The notes: generated by a model not told the origin, from the sequence alone. 64,000 nucleotides of DNA from JALOBO01 sp023228225 (GCA_041663585.1 JBAYMN010000002.1:1-64000), one strand, 5' to 3'. Numbered from the stretch's first letter, positions 51,714 to 61,095 are shown. Numbers and translations are program-made.

Positions 51714-53942
51714 ATGAAAGATAATAAAACCAAAGGATTTATAATAGCACTTGTAATTTTACTTGCATTTGCCATACTTTTTTATTTTGCATCAGCAAGT
51801 GATAAAGGTGAAGAAATAAGCTATTCCGAACTTCAAACGCTAATCGATGCCAATGAAGTTTCAGATATTTATGCCGATTCAGATGGGCTTATGTTAGTAA
51901 GAACAGATGATTCCGAAATACCACTTGATAAATTCCCCAAAAAAGCGGATTATTATTTGACATATATCTCTACTTCACAACTTGATTATATTACCGATTA
52001 TAACAACGCTGTTGGTAGGTTAGAAGAAGATAAAATTAATTTAACCACCGTAAACGCCGAACCTTCAATTTTGGAAACGCTAGCCCCATATATATTAATA
52101 ATTATTGGATTTTTATTTTTATTATTTATACTAAAAACAATTTTAAATGCAAATGCAAAAAATATGAATTTTGGGAAAAATAAAGCAAGATTGATAAGCA
52201 GTACAAAAATAAAATTTAGCGATGTTGCGGGCATAGAAGAAGAAAAAAATGAAGTTAAAGAAATTATTGATTTTTTAAAAAATCCACGCAAATTTATAGA
52301 AGTCGGCGCTCGTATTCCAAAAGGCTTTTTATTAGTCGGAGCACCAGGAACGGGCAAAACACTCCTCGCAAAAGCAATAGCAGGTGAAGCAGAAGTGCCA
52401 TTTTTTAGCATAAGTGGTTCAGATTTTGTGGAAATGTTTGTTGGCGTCGGTGCATCTAGGGTTAGGGATTTATTTGAGCAAGCAAAGCATGCTAAACCGT
52501 GTATTGTTTTCATTGATGAAATTGATGCTGTTGGTAGACAACGAGGTGCAGGTCTTGGTGGCGGAAATGATGAACGTGAACAAACTCTAAATCAACTACT
52601 TGTAGAAATGGACGGCTTTGAAAGCAACGAAGGCATTATTGTACTTGCGGCAACAAATCGCCCTGATGTGTTAGACCCAGCATTAACAAGGCCGGGAAGA
52701 TTTGATAGACAAATAGTTATATACCCGCCAGATGTACTAGGCAGAGAAAAAATTTTAAAAATTCACGCACGCAATAAACCAGTCGATGATAATGTAGACT
52801 TTGCTAGAATTGCAAAAATAACAAGCGGATTTACCGGTGCGGATTTGGAAAATTTATTAAACGAAGCGGCCATTTTGGCAGCAAGAGCAAATAGAGCAAA
52901 AGTAAGTTTGAATGATATTACAGAAGGCATTAATAAAGTATTATTGGGACCACAAAAACGAAGCAGAATCATCACAGAAGAAGATAAAAAAATTACCGCT
53001 TATCATGAGTCGGGGCATGCATTATTGTCTACAATTTTAGAGCATTGTGACAAGGTACAAGAAGTATCAATAATCCCACGAGGAATGGCGGGCGGATACA
53101 CTTTATCTAGACCTGAAAATGATGCAGGTCATACAACAAAACAAAAGTTATTAGATACTGTTACGATGGCACTTGGTGGTCGTGCGGCAGAAGAAATAAT
53201 GATAAAAGATGTATCTGCTGGTGCGCAAAGTGACTTTAAACAAGCCACTGCAACTGTAAGAAAAATGGTTGCAGAATGGGGCATGAGTGATAAGTTAGGC
53301 ACAGTATATCTAGGCGAAACCGATGAAGTCTTTTTAGGTAGAGATTATCAAGCCCACTCTAAATACAGTGAAAAAACCGCCGCTTCAATTGATGATGCAA
53401 TAAAAGATATTTTGACAATTTGTTATAAAAGAGCAGTTGAAGTGTTAACGGCAAATAAAGAAAAAATTGAATTAATGTCAAAAGTTTTACTTGAACACGA
53501 AACAATTTACTCTGATGAAATTGATATGATTATGGCTGGTAAACCTATTGAAGAAATTAGCGCCAGCATTGAAGAAAAAATTAAAATCAAACGCATTCAG
53601 GAAGACAAAGACCGCGATGACAGAGAGAAAAAGGAAAAAACAGACACTAAAATTAATATAGATAAATCGCAAGAAGATATTGCTTTAAAAGCAGCAAAAG
53701 TACTGGCTGATGCAGGCTTTCCGGTAAAAACTGTACGCGTATTTCGTACTGATTCTAAACTAGAACAAGTGGAAAACGAACAAGCAAAAAAAGAAATTAA
53801 CGAAATTTTAGAAACAATAAAACTCCGAAAAATCAAGAAATCAGTAAATGAACACGCTAAAACAGAAAAGAAAGAGAGTAAAGAACAAACCGACAATACT
53901 AATAAAAAAGATAATGACTCATCAAGCGACAACAAAAACTAA
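51714..53942 (+). CDS. ftsH: ATP-dependent zinc metalloprotease FtsH
   Basis: The 742-residue membrane protease has two membrane helices (about 7-26 and 122-142) around an extracytoplasmic domain, then AAA Walker A GAPGTGKT (about 209-216), Walker B VFIDEIDAVGR, SRH motif, and the zinc site HESGH (about 430-434) with the third-ligand Asp region AQSDFKQA. It degrades misfolded or regulatory membrane proteins. The C-terminal about 120 residues are an unusually long, Lys/Asp/Glu-rich tail, making it about 100 residues longer than usual homologues. AGGAG precedes the ATG. Confidence 0.97.
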   Translation: MKDNKTKGFIIALVILLAFAILFYFASASDKGEEISYSELQTLIDANEVSDIYADSDGLMLVRTDDSEIPLDKFPKKADYYLTYISTSQLDYITDYNNAVGRLEEDKINLTTVNAEPSILETLAPYILIIIGFLFLLFILKTILNANAKNMNFGKNKARLISSTKIKFSDVAGIEEEKNEVKEIIDFLKNPRKFIEVGARIPKGFLLVGAPGTGKTLLAKAIAGEAEVPFFSISGSDFVEMFVGVGASRVRDLFEQAKHAKPCIVFIDEIDAVGRQRGAGLGGGNDEREQTLNQLLVEMDGFESNEGIIVLAATNRPDVLDPALTRPGRFDRQIVIYPPDVLGREKILKIHARNKPVDDNVDFARIAKITSGFTGADLENLLNEAAILAARANRAKVSLNDITEGINKVLLGPQKRSRIITEEDKKITAYHESGHALLSTILEHCDKVQEVSIIPRGMAGGYTLSRPENDAGHTTKQKLLDTVTMALGGRAAEEIMIKDVSAGAQSDFKQATATVRKMVAEWGMSDKLGTVYLGETDEVFLGRDYQAHSKYSEKTAASIDDAIKDILTICYKRAVEVLTANKEKIELMSKVLLEHETIYSDEIDMIMAGKPIEEISASIEEKIKIKRIQEDKDRDDREKKEKTDTKINIDKSQEDIALKAAKVLADAGFPVKTVRVFRTDSKLEQVENEQAKKEINEILETIKLRKIKKSVNEHAKTEKKESKEQTDNTNKKDNDSSSDNKN

Positions 53943-54022
53943 GTTAACTACAAAATCGTTTGACAATAAGGGTAAATTGTTATAAATTTATAGTGTTAGA
54001 CTAATATAAAAAGGATAATAAA

Positions 54023-54601
54023 ATGAGAAAAATCATAGCAATAGTTTCAATAGTTTTAGTTGTAATACTGGCCACACTCGTTACATTAAGTTTGGTTATT
54101 AAAAAAGATTACTCAACTTCAATAGATTTAGCAAATCCAGATGTGATTACAGTTTATAAAAATGGTGCAAATCTTAGTTTTTATGAAGATGTTACTCCAA
54201 ATGAATATAGCGAAATAATAGAAATGATTAATGTTTCTTCATCTGCTTCCTATATGAATGCTTTTATAAAAGGCACAATGCTGTATGAAAGCAAAATAGA
54301 GACTGTTTCAACCTCAACTCTTAATTTAACAGCATCGGATAAAATTTATATTGAATATAAATATTACGCATTAAAATCATTAGTGTTTAATGGTGAGGCT
54401 TATGTTAATACTTTAACTGATGTTGAAGCCATTTATTACTCGGTTGTGTTTGAAATTACTGACACTGATTCAATGGCTGTTACTGATATTTATTTTTCAG
54501 ACTCAGAAACAACAACTTTTTATAAAAAATACAAACTTACAACACGCATGAACACGGCTGAGTTATACAATTATATTGATGAGATGTATGTACCTGCTTA
54601 A
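54023..54601 (+). CDS. Exported or membrane-anchored protein of unknown function (192 aa)
   Basis: An N-terminal signal/anchor helix (about residues 3-26, after MRKI) is followed by about 165 extracytoplasmic residues that are Thr/Ser/Tyr-rich and strand-forming, without Cys. AAGGA precedes the ATG. It lies 80 nt after ftsH and ends before a bidirectional terminator; it could be co-transcribed with ftsH. I recognise no family. Confidence 0.7.
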   Translation: MRKIIAIVSIVLVVILATLVTLSLVIKKDYSTSIDLANPDVITVYKNGANLSFYEDVTPNEYSEIIEMINVSSSASYMNAFIKGTMLYESKIETVSTSTLNLTASDKIYIEYKYYALKSLVFNGEAYVNTLTDVEAIYYSVVFEITDTDSMAVTDIYFSDSETTTFYKKYKLTTRMNTAELYNYIDEMYVPA

Positions 54602-54634
54602 TTTTAAACCAACAAATTTTTTTAAAAACACTCT

Positions 54635-54664
54635 AAACAAGCACTCTATTTAGAGTGCTTGTTT
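54635..54664. terminator. Bidirectional terminator between the 192-residue protein and ychF
   Basis: AAACAAGCACTCT/AGAGTGCTTGTTT are perfect 13-bp arms with a 4-nt loop between convergent genes. Confidence 0.85.
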
Positions 54665-54684
54665 ATGTATAATATATAAAACTA

Positions 54685-55779
54685 TTAAACATTAAATTTA
54701 AATAATACAACATCATTATTTTGCATAATATAGTCCTTACCTTCACTGCGCACCCAGCCCTTTTCTTTGGCTTTCGTGTACGAGCCTGCTTCAATTAGTT
54801 GGTCAAATGAAACAATATCGGCTTTAATAAAACCGCGTTCAAAATCGCTATGTATTTTGCCGGCTGCCTGGGGCGCTTTTGTACCTATATTTATAGTCCA
54901 CGCGCGCACTTCTTTTTCACCAGCGGTAAGATAACTTTGCAATCCTAATAATTTATAACTTGCAATTACTAATTTGTCAAGACCGCTTTGACTGATGCCA
55001 AGTTCTTTTAAATACTCCTGCCTATCTTCTTTATTTAGTGCCAGTATTTCTTCTTCAAGTTTTGCACAAATTGTTATGACTTCTGCATGCTCTTTTTCTG
55101 CATATTCCTTTACTTGATTAATATATTCAACATTTGTTGATAATGTTGCATTACATTCGGAAATATTAGCAACATAAATTACAGGTTTGTATGTTAATAA
55201 AAAAAACTTTTCAACAATTTCTTTTTCTTCTTTTGTAAAATTAATTGAGCGCACGGGCAATTCTTGCTCTAAAATAATCATAATCTTCTTCATAAGTTCG
55301 TATGTGGCAATTGCTTCTTTATCAAGTGTACGCGCCTCTTTTGCCAACCTATCAATTTGCTTGTTTGCACTTTCTAGGTCAGATAAAATCAACTCCAAAT
55401 TAACGGTTTTTATATCTCTAATTGGGTCAACTGAGCCTTCTATATGAATAATATCTTTATTATTAAAGCAACGTACAACATGTAGTATTGCGTCTACCTC
55501 GCGTATATGACTTAAAAATTTATTGCCAAGTCCTTCACCCTTTGAAGCACCGCGTACAAGCCCTGCTATATCAACAAATTCTATATATGCGTGCGTGATT
55601 TTTTTAGTATTATATAATTTTCCGAGCACATCAAGACGCATATCAGGGACATCTACTACCCCCACATTAGGTTCTATGGTACAAAATGGGTAATTAGCCA
55701 CTTGCGCACCTGCTTCGGTTAAAGCGTTAAAAAGTGTGCTTTTACCTACATTAGGCAATCCTACAACTCCAAGTTTCAT
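54685..55779 (-). CDS. ychF: Redox-regulated ribosome-associated ATPase YchF/OLA1
   Basis: The 364-residue Obg-like P-loop protein has G1 GLPNVGKST (about 6-14), DIAGLVRGAS, NISE in place of canonical NKxD (explaining ATP preference in the family), a coiled-coil insert and a C-terminal TGS domain (about 280-364). GGAGGAG lies 4-5 nt before the ATG. It is transcribed toward the convergent 192-residue gene. Confidence 0.96.
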   Translation of the reverse strand: MKLGVVGLPNVGKSTLFNALTEAGAQVANYPFCTIEPNVGVVDVPDMRLDVLGKLYNTKKITHAYIEFVDIAGLVRGASKGEGLGNKFLSHIREVDAILHVVRCFNNKDIIHIEGSVDPIRDIKTVNLELILSDLESANKQIDRLAKEARTLDKEAIATYELMKKIMIILEQELPVRSINFTKEEKEIVEKFFLLTYKPVIYVANISECNATLSTNVEYINQVKEYAEKEHAEVITICAKLEEEILALNKEDRQEYLKELGISQSGLDKLVIASYKLLGLQSYLTAGEKEVRAWTINIGTKAPQAAGKIHSDFERGFIKADIVSFDQLIEAGSYTKAKEKGWVRSEGKDYIMQNNDVVLFKFNV

Positions 55780-55895
55780 AGTACTCCTCCGTAAAATTTA
55801 TTATACAACACAATTTAAAAAAAATAAAGCACAAAGGTTATAATTATATTTTAAAAGTACTAAAATATATTGTATTCAAATTTGGGAGAATTAAC

Positions 55896-56726
55896 GTGAA
55901 TATATTTAGTTCAATCATTATGGGCGTTGTACAAGGATTGACAGAGTTTTTGCCTGTATCAAGTAGTGGACACCTTGTAATACTTGAAAAAATATTTAAA
56001 ATAACAGAAAATCAAATATTTATAAATGTTGCACTGCACATTGCAACGCTATTTGCCGTAATAATTGTTTTTAGAAAAGATATTATTAGCCTTATAAGAA
56101 AACCGTTTTGTCATACAAATTTAATGCTTGCACTTTCCGTTATTCCAACAGTAATGGTTGTACTTTTATTAAAAGGGGTATTGGAAAATTCATTTACGGC
56201 ATATCCAACAATAGGATTTATAGTTACAGCAATAATTCTTGCTACTTGTCAAATGTTAACTAAAAAAGAAAAAAATAACAACCCGCCATCTAAAAACATT
56301 AATATCAAAAACACGGAACAATCGACATATTATAATTTATCTGTAACAGCAAAAACTGCTTTAATTACAGGTCTAGTGCAAGGCGGGTCGGTTTTTCCGG
56401 GGATATCTCGTAGTGGAAGTACGATTTGCGCCCTGTTATTTTGCGGTGTAAAACGAGAAAATACAGTTAAGTTCTCATTTATTATGAGTATTCCAATTAT
56501 ATTTGCTTCAATGGTTTATGAATTATTTAAACTACAAGATACTGCCTTTTCGATTAATTGGTTAAATATAGCAGTTGGATTTATTTTTGCATTAGGCTTT
56601 GGAATTTTGGCAATAAAAATAATGTTAAAGATTGTAAAACAAGCAAACTATATATGTTTTTCTGTGTATTTAATACTTCTTTCAATTTTTTTACTATTAA
56701 ATGAATATTCACTGTTTTGGTTTTAA
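55896..56726 (+). CDS. uppP: Undecaprenyl-diphosphate phosphatase (UppP/BacA)
   Basis: The 276-residue membrane enzyme recycles the lipid carrier for peptidoglycan synthesis. Both catalytic signatures are visible: GLTEFLPVSSSGHLV (about 15-29) and PGISRSGST (about 168-176), within about seven hydrophobic helices. The start is GTG with GGGAG 8-9 nt upstream. A hydrophilic loop (about 125-145, KKEKNNNPPSKN) is a little longer than usual. Confidence 0.95.
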   Translation: MNIFSSIIMGVVQGLTEFLPVSSSGHLVILEKIFKITENQIFINVALHIATLFAVIIVFRKDIISLIRKPFCHTNLMLALSVIPTVMVVLLLKGVLENSFTAYPTIGFIVTAIILATCQMLTKKEKNNNPPSKNINIKNTEQSTYYNLSVTAKTALITGLVQGGSVFPGISRSGSTICALLFCGVKRENTVKFSFIMSIPIIFASMVYELFKLQDTAFSINWLNIAVGFIFALGFGILAIKIMLKIVKQANYICFSVYLILLSIFLLLNEYSLFWF

Positions 56727-56810
56727 AATATTATATTTTTCCAATCTGTTTTAATACGCGGTTTTTGTTTTTAATTAACAGCAAACTATAAAGATTCATA
56801 TTATGTGATA

Positions 56811-56826
56811 GGACATATATATGTCC
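56811..56826. repeat. 16-bp palindrome upstream of the Cys-rich gene
   Basis: GGACATATATATGTCC is a perfect palindrome, 28 bp before the ATG of the Cys-rich protein. It could be an operator or a 5' hairpin; no sporulation-type promoter could be assigned with confidence. Confidence 0.4.
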
Positions 56827-56853
56827 ATTTTATAAATAAAAGAGGTACAAAAA

Positions 56854-57219
56854 ATGAGTTACGAAAATGATTGTTCTTGTAATTACAAACCGTTTATTAA
56901 AAAATATATGGTTTGCGTAAAAGAGTGTAGACCACTATGCGAGCGTAAGCCTGCATGTCCGCCAGTAAAAGAGTGTGAGCCGTGCAGAAGACCATGCTGT
57001 CCAGTTAGACCGCCATGTTGTTGCCCGTGCGAAGAAAGACATGAGCACAGACATTCATGCTGTTGTGAGGAACAAAGTAGAGGACATAGCGAAAACAGTA
57101 ATAGCTATGACGAAGAAAATGGCAGAGGCGGTAGTAACAATTCAGCCCCAGAATTTGCAGTTTGGCAACCAAACAATGGCGTAAATATTGGTGGAGAAAA
57201 TATTGAAACTGGATATTAA
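56854..57219 (+). CDS. Cysteine-rich protein, probable spore-surface component
   Basis: This 121-residue protein has 17 Cys in its first 71 residues (CRRPCCPVRPPCCCPC, HSCCC and scattered CxC), many Pro, Arg and Glu, then a Ser/Asn/Gly-rich linker and the end EFAVWQPNNGVNIGGENIE. It has no signal peptide. Such cytoplasmic Cys-rich proteins occur in spore coats and exosporia, where disulfides cross-link. AGAGG precedes the ATG. It is 14 nt upstream of a collagen-like BclA-type gene, and both are probably one unit. Function is inferred from composition and neighbour. Confidence 0.65.
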   Translation: MSYENDCSCNYKPFIKKYMVCVKECRPLCERKPACPPVKECEPCRRPCCPVRPPCCCPCEERHEHRHSCCCEEQSRGHSENSNSYDEENGRGGSNNSAPEFAVWQPNNGVNIGGENIETGY

Positions 57220-57233
57220 TAAAGGAGAAAAAT

Positions 57234-57791
57234 ATGTACGATAATAATTGGTGGGGAAACTGCTGTTGCATAGGGCCAAGAGGCTTTCCCGGCCCGCAAG
57301 GGCCAGTTGGTCCACAGGGACCTACTGGTGCTACTGGTGCAACCGGTCCACAAGGACCAGTAGGGCCTGCGGGCACGACGTTAAGTTCGTATGCGTATAT
57401 TTATAATAATACAACTCAAACGGTAGCCGTAGGAACAGATGTAACATTTAGCACTAATGGTAGAATTGTGGGTTCAATTACTCATGTAGCGGGCGCATCT
57501 ACTATTGTTGTTAATGAAACAGGGGATTATGATATAACCTATACCGTTACAACTGCCTTAGAAGGCACAGGACAGTTTAGTTTATTTTTAAACGGCATAG
57601 TAGTAACGGGCACAAGATTTGGAACCGTTGGTGATGAAGTTGTAGGTAGTGTAATAATTAGAATCACAACAGGTGATACACTTACACTAAGAAATGATTT
57701 AACTTTGGTCCCGATAGTTTTAGCAACGACCACAGGCGGCACGCTCCAAGTTGAAAACGCATCTATTACTTTAAAAAGAATAGGTGCTTAA
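57234..57791 (+). CDS. Collagen-like BclA-type protein
   Basis: The 185-residue protein has a short N-terminal part with CCC (10-12), then 12 consecutive Gly-X-Y triplets (about 14-49, e.g. GPQGPVGPAG), followed by a beta-rich C-terminal domain (about 50-185) with the VVNETGDYDITYTV and GTGQFSLFLNG patterns of BclA/TNF-like trimerising domains. BclA proteins form hair-like filaments on exosporia; short versions also occur on cell surfaces. No signal peptide, consistent with assembly in the mother cell. AAAGGAG precedes the ATG by 5 nt. Confidence 0.85.
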   Translation: MYDNNWWGNCCCIGPRGFPGPQGPVGPQGPTGATGATGPQGPVGPAGTTLSSYAYIYNNTTQTVAVGTDVTFSTNGRIVGSITHVAGASTIVVNETGDYDITYTVTTALEGTGQFSLFLNGIVVTGTRFGTVGDEVVGSVIIRITTGDTLTLRNDLTLVPIVLATTTGGTLQVENASITLKRIGA

Positions 57792-57808
57792 TATACAAAC
57801 TATTGAAA

Positions 57809-57833
57809 AGTATCCACATTTTATGTGGATACT
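57809..57833 (-). terminator. Hairpin after the convergent collagen-like and glycosyltransferase genes
   Basis: AGTATCCACA/TGTGGATACT are perfect 10-bp arms around a 5-nt loop. On the minus strand it is followed by TTTC, so it may end the glycosyltransferase gene. Each arm holds a DnaA-box-like TATCCACA, probably by chance. Confidence 0.5.
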
Positions 57834-57847
57834 ACATAAGAAACTAA

Positions 57848-59020
57848 TTATTTATGTTTTGCAACAATTTCCGAATAATAACTTTCAACATTTTTAATTA
57901 CATCAGTCCAATTAATATATAAGTCTTTGTTTGCTTGTTTTCCTACTGATTTTAGTAAAGAGCGATCATTTATTATTTGCATAATTTTATTTGCAAATTT
58001 TTCTTTTTTAAATTCCGCCGTAAATCCGTTCACATCATCTTTAACAAAACATGCCGCTGCTGAATTTTTGATTAAAATAGCCGGCGTATTAAATGCCGCT
58101 GCCTCTATTTGTACGAGTGGAGAAGATGTATCATATAGCGATGGAAATATCATTAAATCAGAACGCGTATAAAGTGCGGCAAGTTTATTTCGGTCTTCAA
58201 GCATTCCCGTTAGAATAATATTTTCACTTAAATTTAATTCGTTTATATATTCTTTTAAAATATTTTCATCGGCGCCACTACCAACATACAGCATTTTAAA
58301 ATTTAAACCTTTATCTTTTAATATTTTTAGTACATCGGCTATAAATAGTATGTTTTTTAGTAGCACAAGCCTGCCGACAAATATAAATATCGGTTCATAT
58401 CCGCTCAAATTGTATTCAGTTTCAATATTTTTTAGTTCAAGATTAATATTTTTACTTGAATCTAGTTCGGTGGCATTTGGCACTATTCGTACAGGTCCGT
58501 GATACCCGTAACTACGCAATATTTTGCGAGTAGTTTCGCCCATAATCCAAGTTTCACAAGTTTTTTTGTAAACCTGCATTGCGTTTTGAAGTAATAACCA
58601 AGTAATTAGTTTAGATTTGGTTGCTTTATAAAAATCTTGTTTGTATTGACTGTGTAGTGTTGCTATGCAAGGAATATGTTTTTTACTAGCAAGTTTAACT
58701 GCAAATTTGCCAAGCGAAAAAGGCGAATGTACATGAATTAAATCAAAATTTATTGAATGCACTTTATTCACAAACTCTAAATCTGTAATGGGGCCACCCC
58801 AATCGACATTAATTTTTTTAAGTGGAATACTGTTGCATCTTAAAACCTCATATGGGAAATTATCAATATAGCCATTATTTTTTGGTGCTAAAACAAAAAC
58901 TTTATGCCCAAGGTCTGTAAGATGCCGAGCATATCTGTCAACGACCATTACGACCCCATCTATGTGAGGATAAAAATTGTCTACAAACAATCCTATTGTT
59001 AATGAGGATTTGAGTTCCAT
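57848..59020 (-). CDS. Family 4 glycosyltransferase
   Basis: The 390-residue GT-B enzyme has an N-terminal Rossmann-like half with GLFVDNFYPHIDGV (about 9-22), an EPIFIFVGRLVLLKN linker strand starting the C-terminal half, and the nucleotide-sugar site PSLYDTSSPLVQIEAAAFNTP (E-x7-E type, described as about 315-335). The overall pattern resembles glycolipid-forming GT4 enzymes (monoglucosyl- or mannosyl-lipid synthases); the sugar and acceptor are not provable. The start is set at MELKSSLTIG (ATG at 59020) because AAGAAGGTG precedes it; upstream ATGs lack such a site. Confidence 0.85.
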   Translation of the reverse strand: MELKSSLTIGLFVDNFYPHIDGVVMVVDRYARHLTDLGHKVFVLAPKNNGYIDNFPYEVLRCNSIPLKKINVDWGGPITDLEFVNKVHSINFDLIHVHSPFSLGKFAVKLASKKHIPCIATLHSQYKQDFYKATKSKLITWLLLQNAMQVYKKTCETWIMGETTRKILRSYGYHGPVRIVPNATELDSSKNINLELKNIETEYNLSGYEPIFIFVGRLVLLKNILFIADVLKILKDKGLNFKMLYVGSGADENILKEYINELNLSENIILTGMLEDRNKLAALYTRSDLMIFPSLYDTSSPLVQIEAAAFNTPAILIKNSAAACFVKDDVNGFTAEFKKEKFANKIMQIINDRSLLKSVGKQANKDLYINWTDVIKNVESYYSEIVAKHK

Positions 59021-59141
59021 AAGCACCTTCTTATGCTTTATAAGTATTGGCATAATTTTCAAATTTAGTATAAATAAATTAAATTTAAAAGTTTAAACAA
59101 AATTTAAAGAATTTTGGCGAAAAATGTTTTATTATATATGG

Positions 59142-59810
59142 CTACATATGAAGGCGTTTTTGAATTTCATTTTTAAGTGGTTTAGACCAAAACAAAAACA
59201 GTCCTAATATTATTAAAGCAGAACATAGCGCATTTATTAGTGCTGGCCAAACAACAACAATCAATTTTGTATAGTAAAAAACAATAGGTGCAAAACCTAA
59301 AATTGCAATAGATAACAAATAAAATAAATATTCGCGCCATTCAATGCGTTTTATTAATACAATTAACCCGATAGCAAACGAGCATGCGACTAATAAAAAT
59401 GGAGTAGCATATTCAATTACCCATTTAAAGTCATTTAATACAATGCCAATCAAACATAATAAAAGTATTAATATCGTTGTTAAAACTAGTATTTTAAAAG
59501 CAGTATTTGTTTTAGATAATATTCCAAGTCTAATAATAAACCACGCATAAAGCACAGAAATAATGGGTATTATGCACCAGAAAACGCCATTATAAAGTAC
59601 CAGATTTACTATTAGCAAAGATATAATTACAAAAAGCATGCTGAATAGCAATATTTTTTTATTTAAATTTTCAATTTTGCGCACAGGCATAATATTTTCG
59701 GGAAAAGGATCGGGTAAACTATCAGATTCCCCTTTTAGTGTTTGATTACATAACGGACAATAAGATTTTGTTGTATTAACATTTATTTTACATATATTAC
59801 AAAATTTCAT
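59142..59810 (-). CDS. Zinc-ribbon membrane protein (DUF6320-like)
   Basis: The 222-residue protein starts with a zinc ribbon, FCNICKINVNTTKSYCPLCN (CxxC...CxxC, about 3-22), followed by six hydrophobic segments (about 50-215). It fits the DUF6320 pattern I know from Clostridia. It overlaps the acyltransferase-like gene by 14 nt, so the two are translationally coupled and probably work together. Enzymatic role is unknown. Confidence 0.7.
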   Translation of the reverse strand: MKFCNICKINVNTTKSYCPLCNQTLKGESDSLPDPFPENIMPVRKIENLNKKILLFSMLFVIISLLIVNLVLYNGVFWCIIPIISVLYAWFIIRLGILSKTNTAFKILVLTTILILLLCLIGIVLNDFKWVIEYATPFLLVACSFAIGLIVLIKRIEWREYLFYLLSIAILGFAPIVFYYTKLIVVVWPALINALCSALIILGLFLFWSKPLKNEIQKRLHM

Positions 59811-61095
59811 TTTGTTGCTCCATATAATTACTCTCTATGGTAATATTTAAATTATTTGTCGTTAAAAACCTAAAACATTCTCGCTCAATATCTTTTTCAG
59901 CAATAAACCGAGAAAATGTTATATTAAACTCATCTAAATACGAACACGCCATACAGTTGAGCAAACTCGTTTTAGAAGCGCCCAAAGCACACTGTATGCT
60001 CTTAATATATGGCTGAACCGACTCGGGAAAACTAATTACTCCTAAATTTGAAAATTGAACAGTATTTAAACGATTTCCTATAAAATGGTATGCCAGCTTA
60101 ATAATTAAGTTTTTTAGCACAAGTGGACAAATTCGTAAAAAAAAGTTTTTCTCAAAATACACATAACTATTTGCATATTTTGAATAAGCCGCCGTATTTA
60201 TTTGTTCAGTTAGTTGATTTTTAACAGTTTGTAATATTTCTTCAAATGTAATATTTTCGCGATTTAGTTGCATACCTACTTTAATAAATCCTGCAAAATT
60301 ACGGAGTGTTAAGGAAAACATTCGTATTCTTAAATTTACTGGAACTAAAACTTTTACTGGACGAGTGCTTTCTTTTATAAAAGTTCTGCCTTTAATTTGC
60401 GTTTGATATATGCTATATATAATAACAGCGGTTAAATATGCCGTTATAGTAGCATTATTGGTTTTGGCTAAATCGTGTAACTGTGATGTTTTAAGCCAGC
60501 CTAAAATTGCCCCAGTTCCGCCAAAATTTAACGGTTCGCCTTTAATTTGAAAAGCGAGTCGTTCTTTTTCAGTTTTTCTGTTGGATTTATTGTAATATTT
60601 TAAATAACTATCCTCTAATTCCGCGCCTGTGGGTACGCTTTGTTCGGTAATAATTAAATTATCAGGAGTTAACTGATACCCTTTTAAATTTAAATATTTG
60701 TAAACGATAGATTTTAAAAATGTAATTGCGCCTGTTCCATCAGTAAGTGAGTGAAATATATGCAGAGTAATAGTATTGTTTCGATATAAAACTTCAAACA
60801 AATAATCATTGTTATTTCTAATATGTCCGCAAAAATCATCTGTTGCGGGTTTTATAATAAACGGTTTATAATTATAATTTAAATAATACCAAAACAAGCC
60901 TTTTTTAAGTTTTACTCTAAACATTGGAAAACGCGGTAGTAATTTATTTATAGCATCTTGCAAAAGTTTTGGGATAACTGGTTCATACAAATTAGCCGCT
61001 ACTATAAAAGTACCGGAATTTGTTTTGCTGTAAACGACAGGATATATTTTTGCGGCATTGTCTAGTTTATACCAACGCGCATTTGCCTTTTGCAT
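59797..61095 (-). CDS. Condensation/alcohol acetyltransferase-like protein
   Basis: The 432-residue protein belongs to the CoA-dependent acyltransferase/condensation superfamily: HSLTDGTG (about 120-127) matches the catalytic HxxxDG motif. It begins QKANARWYKLDNAAKIYP, typical of the alcohol-acetyltransferase-like subgroup. The start is set at ATG 61095 because CGGAG lies 7-8 nt upstream. It overlaps the zinc-ribbon membrane protein gene by 14 nt. It could transfer an acyl group to a lipid or envelope glycolipid; the neighbouring GT4 supports this only weakly. Confidence 0.75.
   Translation of the reverse strand: MQKANARWYKLDNAAKIYPVVYSKTNSGTFIVAANLYEPVIPKLLQDAINKLLPRFPMFRVKLKKGLFWYYLNYNYKPFIIKPATDDFCGHIRNNNDYLFEVLYRNNTITLHIFHSLTDGTGAITFLKSIVYKYLNLKGYQLTPDNLIITEQSVPTGAELEDSYLKYYNKSNRKTEKERLAFQIKGEPLNFGGTGAILGWLKTSQLHDLAKTNNATITAYLTAVIIYSIYQTQIKGRTFIKESTRPVKVLVPVNLRIRMFSLTLRNFAGFIKVGMQLNRENITFEEILQTVKNQLTEQINTAAYSKYANSYVYFEKNFFLRICPLVLKNLIIKLAYHFIGNRLNTVQFSNLGVISFPESVQPYIKSIQCALGASKTSLLNCMACSYLDEFNITFSRFIAEKDIERECFRFLTTNNLNITIESNYMEQQNEIL

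Noticed and set aside
56780..56853. Sporulation sigma-E/sigma-K promoter before the Cys-rich gene
   Set aside because: CATA-like strings exist, but spacing to a plausible -35 (11 nt) does not fit sigma-E, and the sigma-K pattern CATAnnnTA is not met.
57005..57376. 123-codon minus-strand frame with GPxGP repeats
   Set aside because: It is the mirror of the real collagen-like gene; the Gly-Pro codons are partly self-complementary. The real gene has a strong ribosome site and an intact C-terminal domain.
57809..57833. Inverted DnaA-box pair as a secondary origin element
   Set aside because: Each arm has one mismatch (GTATCCACA) and the pair forms a perfect hairpin between convergent genes, so a terminator explains it better.
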